Source: Roseibacillus sp. (lineage in GTDB: Bacteria; Verrucomicrobiota; Verrucomicrobiia; Verrucomicrobiales; Akkermansiaceae). Taken from it: a DNA stretch of 64,000 nt. Each line of letters opens with the position of its first letter. Position 1 is the first letter of the stretch. The stretch lies in NCBI GenBank assembly GCA_028821775.1, contig JAPKFB010000012.1, positions 1 to 64,000 on the forward strand, written 5' to 3'. The notes below the pieces were generated by a model. It was given only the letters and a program-made list of their open reading frames with translations. It was not told the DNA's origin and made no database searches. Of this stretch, positions 18,862 through 27,565 are shown one piece after another. A program made the position numbers and the translations under genes.

Positions 18862-19268
18862 GGCTCTGTTGCTTCAGGTTCGAGAATATGGATGAGGTCG
18901 CCGCCCGCTTCCCCGATGGACTGGATGACGGGCTCGAAGTGCTTGGCCTGGGCTTCCCTGTGGACTTTGAATGAAATATTGCGCTCTCCGGCCGGAGTCT
19001 CTCCCAGGATCGCGTTCAGGCGTGGAGTGAGTTGATCGTTCGAAATCTCTTCGCCGTTGAGATAGGTTTTGTAGCCGCTGTCGATCGCCACACTGGCGAG
19101 GGGAGCGCCGATCATCTTGATGTCGGGAAGGATGGCGGGGTCCCATTGCACGTGGCTGTCGTCCTGCACCCGGGCAAGGATGACAAAGAAGATCAGGAGC
19201 AGGAAGGCAATGTCGCCCATCGCGAAGGAGGGGACAGAAGCGGTGAGTTTCTTGCGGGCGAGCTTCAT
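18858..19268 (-). CDS. ExbD/TolR-like protein (second copy)
   Basis: The ATG at 19268 follows the stop of the first ExbD gene by one base and gives 136 residues; the longer open frame to 19322 runs back into that gene. The N-terminus matches ExbD/TolR: a basic MKLARKKLTASVPSFAMGD, then one membrane helix starting at Asp19 (DIAFLLLIFFVILARV), the aspartate position needed for proton-driven rotation in this family. The periplasmic part contains YLNGEEISNDQLTPRLNAI, the usual beta-strand and helix pattern. It should form a proton-channel complex with the neighbouring ExbB-like protein. Confidence 0.88.
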   Translation of the reverse strand: MKLARKKLTASVPSFAMGDIAFLLLIFFVILARVQDDSHVQWDPAILPDIKMIGAPLASVAIDSGYKTYLNGEEISNDQLTPRLNAILGETPAGERNISFKVHREAQAKHFEPVIQSIGEAGGDLIHILEPEATEP

Positions 19269-19269
19269 G

Positions 19270-19692
19270 TCAATCCACGATGATCGTTCGTTCACTCTCC
19301 AGTTCGAGAGTGAGGGTTCCACCCGCGTTGTCGATCGCCTGCGAAACGCGAATCCATTGATCGTAAGGAGTGTCCGGAGTGCTCTTCACCACCACGACCT
19401 TGTCTTGTGGGCGGGTCTTGGCCTGAAGGGCGACCAAAATGCGCTTGCTGAATTCCGGGAGTTTGAGCGGGCTTCCATTGAGAACGATGTTGCTCGGAGT
19501 AATGGAGACTTCGAGGTTCTTGCTCTGCTCCTTTTTCTCCTCCTTGGCTTCGGTGCGGGGTAGGAACTGGGGCAAGCCGGTCTCCGGTTGCACCGAGGCG
19601 CAAACGAGGAAAAAGATAATGAGGATGAAGGCGATGTCCGAACTGGACGACGCCGGGGGGTCAACGAGGAGCTGTCCGCGTCGAAGTTTCAA
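19270..19692 (-). CDS. ExbD/TolR-like protein (first copy)
   Basis: This 140-residue protein has one N-terminal membrane helix with the conserved aspartate at position 19 (SSSDIAFILIIFFLVCASVQ) and a periplasmic domain with NLEVSITPSNIVLNGSPL and a RVSQAIDNAGGTLTLELE end. These features fit the ExbD/TolR family, which couples proton flow through ExbB/TolQ to motion of a periplasmic partner. It overlaps the ExbB-like gene by four bases and is followed after one base by a second ExbD gene. Two different ExbD proteins beside one ExbB suggest a mixed motor. Confidence 0.9.
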   Translation of the reverse strand: MKLRRGQLLVDPPASSSSDIAFILIIFFLVCASVQPETGLPQFLPRTEAKEEKKEQSKNLEVSITPSNIVLNGSPLKLPEFSKRILVALQAKTRPQDKVVVVKSTPDTPYDQWIRVSQAIDNAGGTLTLELESERTIIVD

Positions 19693-20429
19693 GATTGCAG
19701 GTCCTTGTCGAGAGTGAGGCGCAAGCTGACGACCTCGATCAGTTCTGCCGCGGAGGCTTCCACCTGCAGGACGAAGTTGTTGATGAGGCCGGTAAAGTAG
19801 TTGAAGGCCATGTAGGCCGGAATGCCCACGATCAAGCCGAAGGCGGTGGTGAGCAGGGCCACTCGAATTCCGGACGCCGCCGCCTGCACGATGTTTTGCT
19901 GTCCCACATTCGCTTCAATGTCGCCGAAGGCCACGATCATGCCCTGCACCGTGCCAAGGAATCCAAGCATGGGCGCCACGCTCGCGATGGTGGCCAGAAG
20001 CGGAAGGTGCTTTTCGAGAGCGGCCACGATGTGCACCCCGTAGTTTTCCATGCTCTTGATGACCTGTTGCTCCAATTGTGCTTCGTCATACTTCAGGCGG
20101 CGCAGCACGAGATACTTGCGCAACCCGTTGGAGAGGATCGCGGGGACCGGGCCCTGGGAGTTGTCACAGAGCTTGAGGGATTCCTCCACCTTGTCTTCGG
20201 AGAGGAGCTCCACTACTTCGTCGCGCAAGGCGGTGGGATCGGTCTCGAGCAGTTTCAAACTGCGGTAGCGCTCAATGATGACGGCCACCACCAGGATGAG
20301 GAGAATCAGGATCGGCCACATGAAGATGCCCCCTTCCAGGAAGATCCCGATCGCTCCGCTGTGAAGGAATTCGTAGAGGGCGCCGTGTTCTTCAGGAATG
20401 GCTGCGAGGATGGCTGGGAGTGGCGGCAT
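19689..20429 (-). CDS. MotA/TolQ/ExbB proton channel protein
   Basis: The 246-residue inner-membrane protein has three membrane helices: about 36-55 (FMWPILILLILVVAVIIERY), about 145-170 (LATIASVAPMLGFLGTVQGM) and about 188-212 (ALLTTAFGLIVGIPAYMAFN). The GFLGTVQGM loop and the TAFGLIVGIPAY helix are hallmarks of the ExbB/TolQ/MotA family. It would form the pentameric proton channel of a Ton/Tol-type motor with the two ExbD proteins encoded immediately downstream. It starts eight bases after the stop of the 2375-residue TPR protein, which makes that protein the most likely mechanical or structural client. Confidence 0.93.
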   Translation of the reverse strand: MPPLPAILAAIPEEHGALYEFLHSGAIGIFLEGGIFMWPILILLILVVAVIIERYRSLKLLETDPTALRDEVVELLSEDKVEESLKLCDNSQGPVPAILSNGLRKYLVLRRLKYDEAQLEQQVIKSMENYGVHIVAALEKHLPLLATIASVAPMLGFLGTVQGMIVAFGDIEANVGQQNIVQAAASGIRVALLTTAFGLIVGIPAYMAFNYFTGLINNFVLQVEASAAELIEVVSLRLTLDKDLQS

Positions 20430-20437
20430 GTTGTTTT

Positions 20438-23400
20438 CTACTCGTCGGATAAGTTGGCTTCGCGCTCAAACTGCGCAAGCATTTCGGGCAAGGCAAGACG
20501 GCCGCGGGAATACTTGGCGGCGTCGGATTCGGGAAAGTCCCATCGGCAGCGGTTGTAGCGACGAAAGGCGTTGGGGACATCGTTGTCCATGCGGTAGCTC
20601 TCGCCGGCCCAGAAGAGGGCTTGGGCGGTGAGTTCCTCTTCTGGAAATCGTTTCACGAAGGTGTCGAAGGCGTCGCCGGCATTCTCGAAGGACTCCTCCT
20701 TGTAGTAGCACTGCCCGATGCGGAACCCCATCTTGGGAGTCCACTCGTGATTCGGGAATCGCTCGAGAAACTTGCTCCCCACGCTTGCCGCCACCGCGTA
20801 GTCCTCCTTGCCGTAGAAGTGTTCGTTGATGCGCAACATGACATTCGCGATGAGCGGGCTCTTCGGGTAGGTCGCTGCCAGGGTGACATAGGATTCAAGA
20901 GCCTCGTCGAGTTGGCCGGCCTGCTCGTAGCATTGCCCCAGCTTGTACTGTGAGTCAGGTGCGAGCTCGTGTTCGGGATGGCCCCGCACAATCGATTTAT
21001 AGGAGGCGATGGCCTCGTCCCATTCCTTCATTTCCTGGGCAAATTGGCCGAGCAGGTAAGCCACTCGCGGAGCGTATTTCGGGTTCGGGTGATCCTCCTG
21101 CACCTCGCGCAGCACGCGTCGTCCCGCCGCGAGGTCGGCCTGGGCCTCGTCGTCGCGTTCGATCTTGAGGTGACTCTTGAAGAGTTCGAAGTAACTCTCG
21201 GCGATGTGGAACTGGGTCTGAATCGCAAGGTCCTCGTCCTTGTACACTTTGCTGAAGGCCGACATGACGCCGTTGGTTCCGACTGCAATGGGCAGGGCGA
21301 GTTCGATGATGGGATCGCCCTCCGGGGTTTGGATCACGTTGTCGAGGTAGCCCGCCGTCAACAGGTCGCCGAAGAAGCATTCCACTTCACCCTTCGAGTT
21401 GCCTCGGACTGGTTGTACGGCGGCCTTGAGCGGGAACGATCCACTGAACACTCCGCTGTGAGAGAGGGTCTCTTCCAGTTCCAGGGTCTCGTCTTCGCCC
21501 GACATCGTCTTGACGCGAATCATGGCTTTGTCGCGCCCGGGGGTGAGATCGAGATCGGGGTCTTCAAGCCACAGGTACACTTTTTTTCCGACATGGGCGA
21601 TGAGGGCATCCTCCTGATATTCCTCGTCGGTCAGGCGGAGGGAGGCCGCGGAGGCCAGTTCTGCCTTGGCCTGGCGGGTGGTCCCTTCTCCCGCAGGGCG
21701 GCGTTCATCTTGATAGTGGGCGGTGAATTGATCTCGGCCGTTCACATTGAGGACCAGGAGCCCACCGAGCTTCGCTTCACCGTCTTCCAGGAGATCCTCT
21801 TCCTTCACTGGTGGCGGAAGAACGCGCCCGATCCCCGGCTTCTTGACTGTGCCATCGGCAGGGACGAAGATCGCGCTGTCAATGCCACCCAGGAGAAGGG
21901 GAATCTGGCCCACGAAGCGACCTTCCTGCAGAGCGGGGTTGCGCACCTCCTCCATCTCGGCCCCCTGGGGTGCGAAGCTCCGGGAGAGAACGCACTCGAC
22001 CTGAACTTTGGTTCCCTGCGTGGTCACGACTTCCACCGTCACGGTGCTGCGCGAGTCCTTGGCTTGATCGGGATCGATGACCTCGACCGTGAGCGGCAGG
22101 TGGTAGTCGATCTTGCTGACGAAGTCAGCCGTGCGCTCGCCCTCAGCAGGCACAAAGGTCAGAGCGCCTTCCACTTGCTGGCGGCTTTCGACGATCTGCA
22201 CCACGCCCTCGGTGGGCTCGTTGAGGAGGATCACCGCCTCGCGGTAGAAGGCATGTCCCGGGAAGGTATTCTGCTCGTCCTTGTAGCGAATGTAGACCTT
22301 GTCTCCCTGCTTCACGACCAGCTTTCCTTCCTCGGCCTGGGCCGCGGCCGCGGTGTCGATCTCGATGGTGAAGACTCCAGTGGAGGGCCCGGTCTCGATA
22401 GCAGTCAGCGTGCGGGGGGGATCAGCGTTGACCTGCACCTGCACTTCCACGCGGTCCTTGCTGTTTTCGATATCAAGATCGTAGTCGACGACTTCCGCGA
22501 CGATGCGTTCGCCGGGTTCGATGCGGAGGAGTTCCTTGCGCGCCCCGCGCACCGAGCCGTCGCCACTGCGATCGAAGTCGTAGCTGATGGGAGTGATCTG
22601 ACCGTTGTAATAGGTGGCCGTGAGTTGCGCGGTGAGAAGCTTGTTGCGCTGTTCCCCTCCCGCGGTGATTTCGTCGAGATAGGAAATCTCGACCGTGTCC
22701 CCGGGAGCCAGTTCGAGAATCTGGTTCTTGGCCAGGAGGAGGACGTCCTGCTTGGGTGGGACATGGGTGATTCCGGCTCCTTTGACTTCGACATGGTTGA
22801 TGGCCACCGCTTCTCCGCGATACTCGAGGATCTCACACTCGATGAAGCGCATTTCGTGCCTGGGGAGGGTGAGGGTCCACTGGTTCTTGTCCTGCACCAG
22901 TTCGCCTTGCAAGGCCCCCTCGATCTTGGGGAAATCCGCGGCCCTGCTCAGGTCGAAGTCCTCCGCCTTGAAACTGCGCAAGGCGACACTGGCCGATTGC
23001 GGGTTCTCTCTTGCGCGCGAAGCGGTGGCCGCTTCGCCCCCGCTCGAGACAATGGAGACCACGGTGAGTTCATGCGCGCCGGCCTTGGCGAAGATGTCTG
23101 CTTGGCGTCCCCCCTCGCCCATGGGAAGTTCCAGTCGCCCGTCCACCATCATGCCGGTTAGTTGTCCGTTGACCGTGAATCTCATGCCACCCGCACGCTC
23201 CTGGAAGAATGTTCCGGACCAGACGAGGAAGTAAGCCTCCTTGCCTTCCTCGGGCGGAGTCCACGACAACGATTCGACCTTCGTCTCCTTGGTGGGTTTC
23301 ACGTTCTCGACCAGATCAACGATGTCCTTCCAGGGGTAGCGATCCCGCAGGTTGCTCTGTTCAATTTGAAAAATGCGCAAGGTCATCCCGTCTTCGCCAA

Positions 23401-26400
23401 AACTGATTTTTTGATCAGGCTCGGGAGTGGGGAAGTGGGCGAGGGTGTACCAGAAGCGTCCATCATGACTCCCGCGCACGTGCATGCGGACGGGGGCTTC
23501 CTTCTCGGGGTCGGGCGATTGGAAGGCAATTGAGTCGACTTCGCGCAACTCCTTGAGGTCGATCGCCAGGGACTTCGGGGCCGCCCCGTCGGGCTCGCTG
23601 CGCCAATAGGTATCCTTGCTGTGATCAATCGCCATGAGAGCATTGTGATCGAGCGCGGAGTCGCTTGCTTGGGCGCCGGCGGGAAGTTCGCCCGTGCGGA
23701 TCGTGCCCGAGAAGACGCCGCCGTGCTGGCTCTCTTCCTGGATCGTGGTCTGCACCTGATCCCCGCTCGAGGCCCTGATCATGATCGGCACCCCATCTGG
23801 GTTCTTGGTGAGATCGCGGTCGCCATCCTTGACCTGCACATAGATCAAGTTCCCGGGCTTGATCTGATTGCTGGGTCGTTGATGGGCCTTGCCTTGATGT
23901 TCCAACTCCTCCGCGGCCTCTTGTTTCAGGGTGTCGGTGAAGGTCCCTTCCTCCTCGTCGAGGATCTCGCCGCTGGCCACTTCCAGACTGCCGTCGGAGG
24001 CCACCCGCAGGAGAGTGGCGCTGAGAAACTCGAACTGGAATTCCTTCTTGAAGGCGGCGGGATAGTCGACCGTGATGACGTCTCCCCCGGTCACTTCCAG
24101 GGTGCCATTGGCGACTTCGGCCACGCCCAGCGCGGTGGCAATCTCGGTGAGAAAGATCCCCTTTCCTGCGCCGCCGCTCACCAGGAAGGACTTCTCCTCG
24201 TCGCCTCCGGGCTCGGTGCGGATCACTACCGGGATGCGGGTTTCACCGCGACTGATACCGAGGTCGATGTCCTGCACCACGACGGAAAGCGCCTTCCCGG
24301 GAGTGTGCCAGAGTTTCGATTCGCGGCCGAGCCGGCCCACGGTGCGAAGGGTCTCCAACTGGGTCAGGTAGCGTTGTTCGATGCCGTAGACCTCCGCGAG
24401 ATTGAAGAGCGTTTTATTGGCGAGTTCGGCGTCGGGAGCGCGTTCGAGGACGGCGAGAAAGATCTTGCGGGCGGACTCGTTGTTCTCCTGCCGGATCTCG
24501 AGGACTCCGCGCAGGAACTCGGCGCGAATGTTGATCTGCGGGTCCGGGCTCTCGGAAAGCGCGAGGAAAATTTCCTCGGCCTGGTCGTAGACCTTCTGAG
24601 CCATGAAGGTTTCCCCGATTCCAAATCGCGCTTCCACCGCTTCGGGTTGATCCTTGTAGGTATTCAGGACAGTGGTGAATTCGGCTCTCGCGATATCGAA
24701 CTGTTGTGAGTGCTGGTAGTTGCGAGCGAGGAGCAATTGCACGCGAGCCTTGTCGCGGATTTCCACGCTCTCGGACTCGCCGTTCTTGATCATCCAGCCG
24801 CGGAGGAGGTCCTCTGCTCGCTGGTGATCCTCCTCGGCGCCCTGGTTGATGTGTGTCTCGGCGCCAAAGAGGATGAGTTCGATCGGCAGATTGGCGCGGT
24901 TCTCGTCAAAGAGCGTCTGGTTTTTGTAGTAGGCGCCCTCGGCAAGATCTTCTTCGCCCAGGCGCAGATGAAGAATGATCTGGAGGAGGGGCGCGATGGG
25001 GCTGTCTTCCGGAATCTCGGCACTCAAGCTTCCCATCTTGCCGTAGGCTTTGCGCAGGAGAGTGCGCGCGTCGTCAGTTTCCTTCTTGGCCACGCCCCGG
25101 ATGGTGTTGAGCAATCCGTTCAGGATGGTGGCACCAAGTTGATAGTCCTCGCGGGCAATGGCACCTTGCGCATAGGGAAAAATTCGCTTCCAGGAGTCGT
25201 GATGTTGATCAGAGAAGAGGATCGCACGATGGGTCGCCCGCAGACGCTTCAGTCCCTTCGCTTCGTTGGCGAGAAGTTCGAGTGCCGCTTCGGTGCTCAC
25301 CCGGGGCAGCTCCAAGCTGCGAACGATGCGGTAGATTTGCGCCTTTTTTGAGGCCGACCACTCCTTTGATCCCCGCGCGGCATCGAGCCAACCCCGGGTC
25401 GGCCACTCCTCGAGTCTCCAGGGGACAAACGGCTTCTTGTGGGCGCGGTCCTTGGACTGCTTCAAAACGGTCTCCACCTGTCCTAGATCTCCGGCCTGGA
25501 AGGCGAGGTGGGAGAGGGCCCCGGCGTAGCTTCCCTGGTAATCGGTGTCCGCGGCGAAGTGCTTCTGGAGAAGAACGCGTGCCTTCTCCGGCTCGAGGGC
25601 CTTGGCGACCCGGTGGACGCAGTTGACGCATTCGCCATGATTGGGGTCGATCTCGATGCGGCTGCGCCACCAGGCGACTGCTTCGCTTTTCATCTCGAGC
25701 TCCCACATGATGTCCCCGAGGCGGGTGGTGTGGTAAAGCGAATTGCTGCTCAGGGCGGTGGCCTTCGTGATCCAGGGCAGGGCTTTGCGGATGAGATCGG
25801 GATCACGCGTTTCGATGAGCCGATACCAGGTGTCGTAGTGAGTGGGCTGGGGAGTGAAGGTGAGCACGTGCTTTGTGGCCGCGATGCGCATTTCCTTGAT
25901 CTGGTCGGAATAGGAGGCGGCCTCCAGCCACTTCTGGGCGGCTTGATAGTCCTTGGGGAAGGCCTTGCAGAGTGCCTGGTAATGTTCAGCCGCTTTCTTG
26001 CGCGAGGTTCCACCAAAGTGGTGCAGGTAGTTGTAGGCCAGCCGACTCATGAGGAGACGCTTCACCTCGGGGGTCTGCTTTTGTTGCAGGAGATGCTGGC
26101 AAGCCTGGCCCGACTTGCCCCCGTTTTCCCAAACCTGCTTCCAGGACCGCGTGTCTTGTTGGTTCCCGAATTCCTTGCGCGCCTGTTGCCATACTCGGTT
26201 GCGATTTTTATCCTGGATCGAAAATCTCCACACGCGGTCTTGGTAGCCTTGCAGATGCAGGTGCGTTCTCGCACTTTGCACCACCAGGGCAACGTCCTGC
26301 TGAAAGGCTTTATCGTCGGCCGAAGAGCCGAGCAGAAGACCGATCGTGTAATCGGCATAGCCATCCTCCGTTGGCGACTTGCTGAGATACTCCTTCGCCA

Positions 26401-27565
26401 TCGCGCGCGCCTTCCCCATGTTTTTCATCCTGTCCCGGTAGAGATCGAGGGCGAGCACGGCGCGCAGCTTGCCGGCCTGCTTTGGATTCTTCGGAATGGT
26501 GGCCAGCAATCCCCGTTCCGCCCGGGCGTGGTTGTCGCCGCACCAGCCGACATAGGCCTTGGGAATGTCCTGGTTGTAGGCATCCACCGCCATCACTTCC
26601 GCGCCGATTTTGAGTGCGCCTGCCAGGTCATTGGCATTCGCGTAGGCATGTGCCACTTGGGCGAGTTGATCATAGCGGTCCGCCTGACCGGGGTACTCCG
26701 CCATGTAATTGCGGACTGCGGTTTCAATCTCGGCCGGAGGCTTCTTCGCGCTGTGCATGGCGGAGATGAGACTGCGGTGCGCAGCGTGATCGCCGTTGCG
26801 CAAGGCCTTGCGGTAGGAGATGATTGCGTTTTCGTGTTGCCCGAGTCGGGACTCGTAGGTTCCCGTGTATGCCCAGAGGCGGCGTTTTTCAGGCGCTGTC
26901 AGCGGTGTGTTGCGTCGCAGGATGGCCTTGCCGATCTGCAGTCCTTCGGCCCATAGCTCCGCGCGGCCCGCCATTTCAAGACCCACCAAGCCCGCGCTGG
27001 TCAGAATCGTGTCGGCAGGGAGTTTGTCCACCATCGCCTTCGCGAGCGCGGTAGAGAGTCGGAAGGCCTCCGCGTTCGCGGCCCCTTGGTAGAGTTGGAG
27101 GGCGCGCACCCCGTCGCGGACCTTACCGCCCTGGCGCCAGTTGGTATCCCGCTCCTTGGCCGCCTGGAGATGACGGCTCGTTCGTTCCAAGGAGGTCGCA
27201 AGGTGATCACGGACCGGGACCGCGAGGCCATGGTTGGGAAACTTTTCGATGAACTGGCGACCGGTGGTGAGCACGTCATCGTGGCGACCAGTGATGGCAT
27301 AACCTTCGATCAACTTGAGCATCACCTCGGGGCGCTTTGGGTGGTCGGTTTGTGCTCGGGAGAATTTTCCGGTGGTCCGGATCAGGCCGAAGAGGTGTTC
27401 GTCCTCCTCGTAGAGGTCGATGAGTTCGAGCATCATGCGCCCGGCTGAGGGGGAAGACTCTGCCGACTCCTTGAGGCGGGCTTCGAGGTCTGCGCTACGA
27501 TCCTGGGCGGAAAGGAGGCAAAGGGTCGCCGCGAGGGCGAGGAGGATGGAGAATGGAGTTTTCAA
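20438..27565 (-). CDS. giant TPR / beta-module / TPR envelope protein
   Basis: This is a 2375-residue protein with a signal peptide (MKTPFSILLALAATLCLLSA). Residues about 25-1080 form a long array of TPR-like helical repeats. Residues about 1090-2100 are beta-rich with at least four copies of a module showing a D-x-D-x-D start and a GVF-x-G-type end (VVQDIDLG, EVVDYDLDIENSKDR, LEDPDLDLTPGRDKA; HSGVFSGSFPL). Within this part, about 1300-1400 resembles a discoidin/F5-8-C domain (DHSKDTYWRSEPDGAAPKSL), followed by a PA14-like stretch (GMRFTVNGQL). Residues about 2110-2375 are again TPR (QYKLGQCYEQAGQLDEALES). Its start overlaps the upstream 730-residue TPR gene by four bases, and ExbB follows. 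It is probably a periplasm-spanning or surface scaffold that binds carbohydrate; the function is inferred only. Confidence 0.8.
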   Translation of the reverse strand: MKTPFSILLALAATLCLLSAQDRSADLEARLKESAESSPSAGRMMLELIDLYEEDEHLFGLIRTTGKFSRAQTDHPKRPEVMLKLIEGYAITGRHDDVLTTGRQFIEKFPNHGLAVPVRDHLATSLERTSRHLQAAKERDTNWRQGGKVRDGVRALQLYQGAANAEAFRLSTALAKAMVDKLPADTILTSAGLVGLEMAGRAELWAEGLQIGKAILRRNTPLTAPEKRRLWAYTGTYESRLGQHENAIISYRKALRNGDHAAHRSLISAMHSAKKPPAEIETAVRNYMAEYPGQADRYDQLAQVAHAYANANDLAGALKIGAEVMAVDAYNQDIPKAYVGWCGDNHARAERGLLATIPKNPKQAGKLRAVLALDLYRDRMKNMGKARAMAKEYLSKSPTEDGYADYTIGLLLGSSADDKAFQQDVALVVQSARTHLHLQGYQDRVWRFSIQDKNRNRVWQQARKEFGNQQDTRSWKQVWENGGKSGQACQHLLQQKQTPEVKRLLMSRLAYNYLHHFGGTSRKKAAEHYQALCKAFPKDYQAAQKWLEAASYSDQIKEMRIAATKHVLTFTPQPTHYDTWYRLIETRDPDLIRKALPWITKATALSSNSLYHTTRLGDIMWELEMKSEAVAWWRSRIEIDPNHGECVNCVHRVAKALEPEKARVLLQKHFAADTDYQGSYAGALSHLAFQAGDLGQVETVLKQSKDRAHKKPFVPWRLEEWPTRGWLDAARGSKEWSASKKAQIYRIVRSLELPRVSTEAALELLANEAKGLKRLRATHRAILFSDQHHDSWKRIFPYAQGAIAREDYQLGATILNGLLNTIRGVAKKETDDARTLLRKAYGKMGSLSAEIPEDSPIAPLLQIILHLRLGEEDLAEGAYYKNQTLFDENRANLPIELILFGAETHINQGAEEDHQRAEDLLRGWMIKNGESESVEIRDKARVQLLLARNYQHSQQFDIARAEFTTVLNTYKDQPEAVEARFGIGETFMAQKVYDQAEEIFLALSESPDPQINIRAEFLRGVLEIRQENNESARKIFLAVLERAPDAELANKTLFNLAEVYGIEQRYLTQLETLRTVGRLGRESKLWHTPGKALSVVVQDIDLGISRGETRIPVVIRTEPGGDEEKSFLVSGGAGKGIFLTEIATALGVAEVANGTLEVTGGDVITVDYPAAFKKEFQFEFLSATLLRVASDGSLEVASGEILDEEEGTFTDTLKQEAAEELEHQGKAHQRPSNQIKPGNLIYVQVKDGDRDLTKNPDGVPIMIRASSGDQVQTTIQEESQHGGVFSGTIRTGELPAGAQASDSALDHNALMAIDHSKDTYWRSEPDGAAPKSLAIDLKELREVDSIAFQSPDPEKEAPVRMHVRGSHDGRFWYTLAHFPTPEPDQKISFGEDGMTLRIFQIEQSNLRDRYPWKDIVDLVENVKPTKETKVESLSWTPPEEGKEAYFLVWSGTFFQERAGGMRFTVNGQLTGMMVDGRLELPMGEGGRQADIFAKAGAHELTVVSIVSSGGEAATASRARENPQSASVALRSFKAEDFDLSRAADFPKIEGALQGELVQDKNQWTLTLPRHEMRFIECEILEYRGEAVAINHVEVKGAGITHVPPKQDVLLLAKNQILELAPGDTVEISYLDEITAGGEQRNKLLTAQLTATYYNGQITPISYDFDRSGDGSVRGARKELLRIEPGERIVAEVVDYDLDIENSKDRVEVQVQVNADPPRTLTAIETGPSTGVFTIEIDTAAAAQAEEGKLVVKQGDKVYIRYKDEQNTFPGHAFYREAVILLNEPTEGVVQIVESRQQVEGALTFVPAEGERTADFVSKIDYHLPLTVEVIDPDQAKDSRSTVTVEVVTTQGTKVQVECVLSRSFAPQGAEMEEVRNPALQEGRFVGQIPLLLGGIDSAIFVPADGTVKKPGIGRVLPPPVKEEDLLEDGEAKLGGLLVLNVNGRDQFTAHYQDERRPAGEGTTRQAKAELASAASLRLTDEEYQEDALIAHVGKKVYLWLEDPDLDLTPGRDKAMIRVKTMSGEDETLELEETLSHSGVFSGSFPLKAAVQPVRGNSKGEVECFFGDLLTAGYLDNVIQTPEGDPIIELALPIAVGTNGVMSAFSKVYKDEDLAIQTQFHIAESYFELFKSHLKIERDDEAQADLAAGRRVLREVQEDHPNPKYAPRVAYLLGQFAQEMKEWDEAIASYKSIVRGHPEHELAPDSQYKLGQCYEQAGQLDEALESYVTLAATYPKSPLIANVMLRINEHFYGKEDYAVAASVGSKFLERFPNHEWTPKMGFRIGQCYYKEESFENAGDAFDTFVKRFPEEELTAQALFWAGESYRMDNDVPNAFRRYNRCRWDFPESDAAKYSRGRLALPEMLAQFEREANLSDE

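Noticed and set aside
20969-23161. 730-codon open frame on the plus strand
   Set aside because: Antisense to the giant TPR protein, which has clear domains and signal peptide; this frame has neither.
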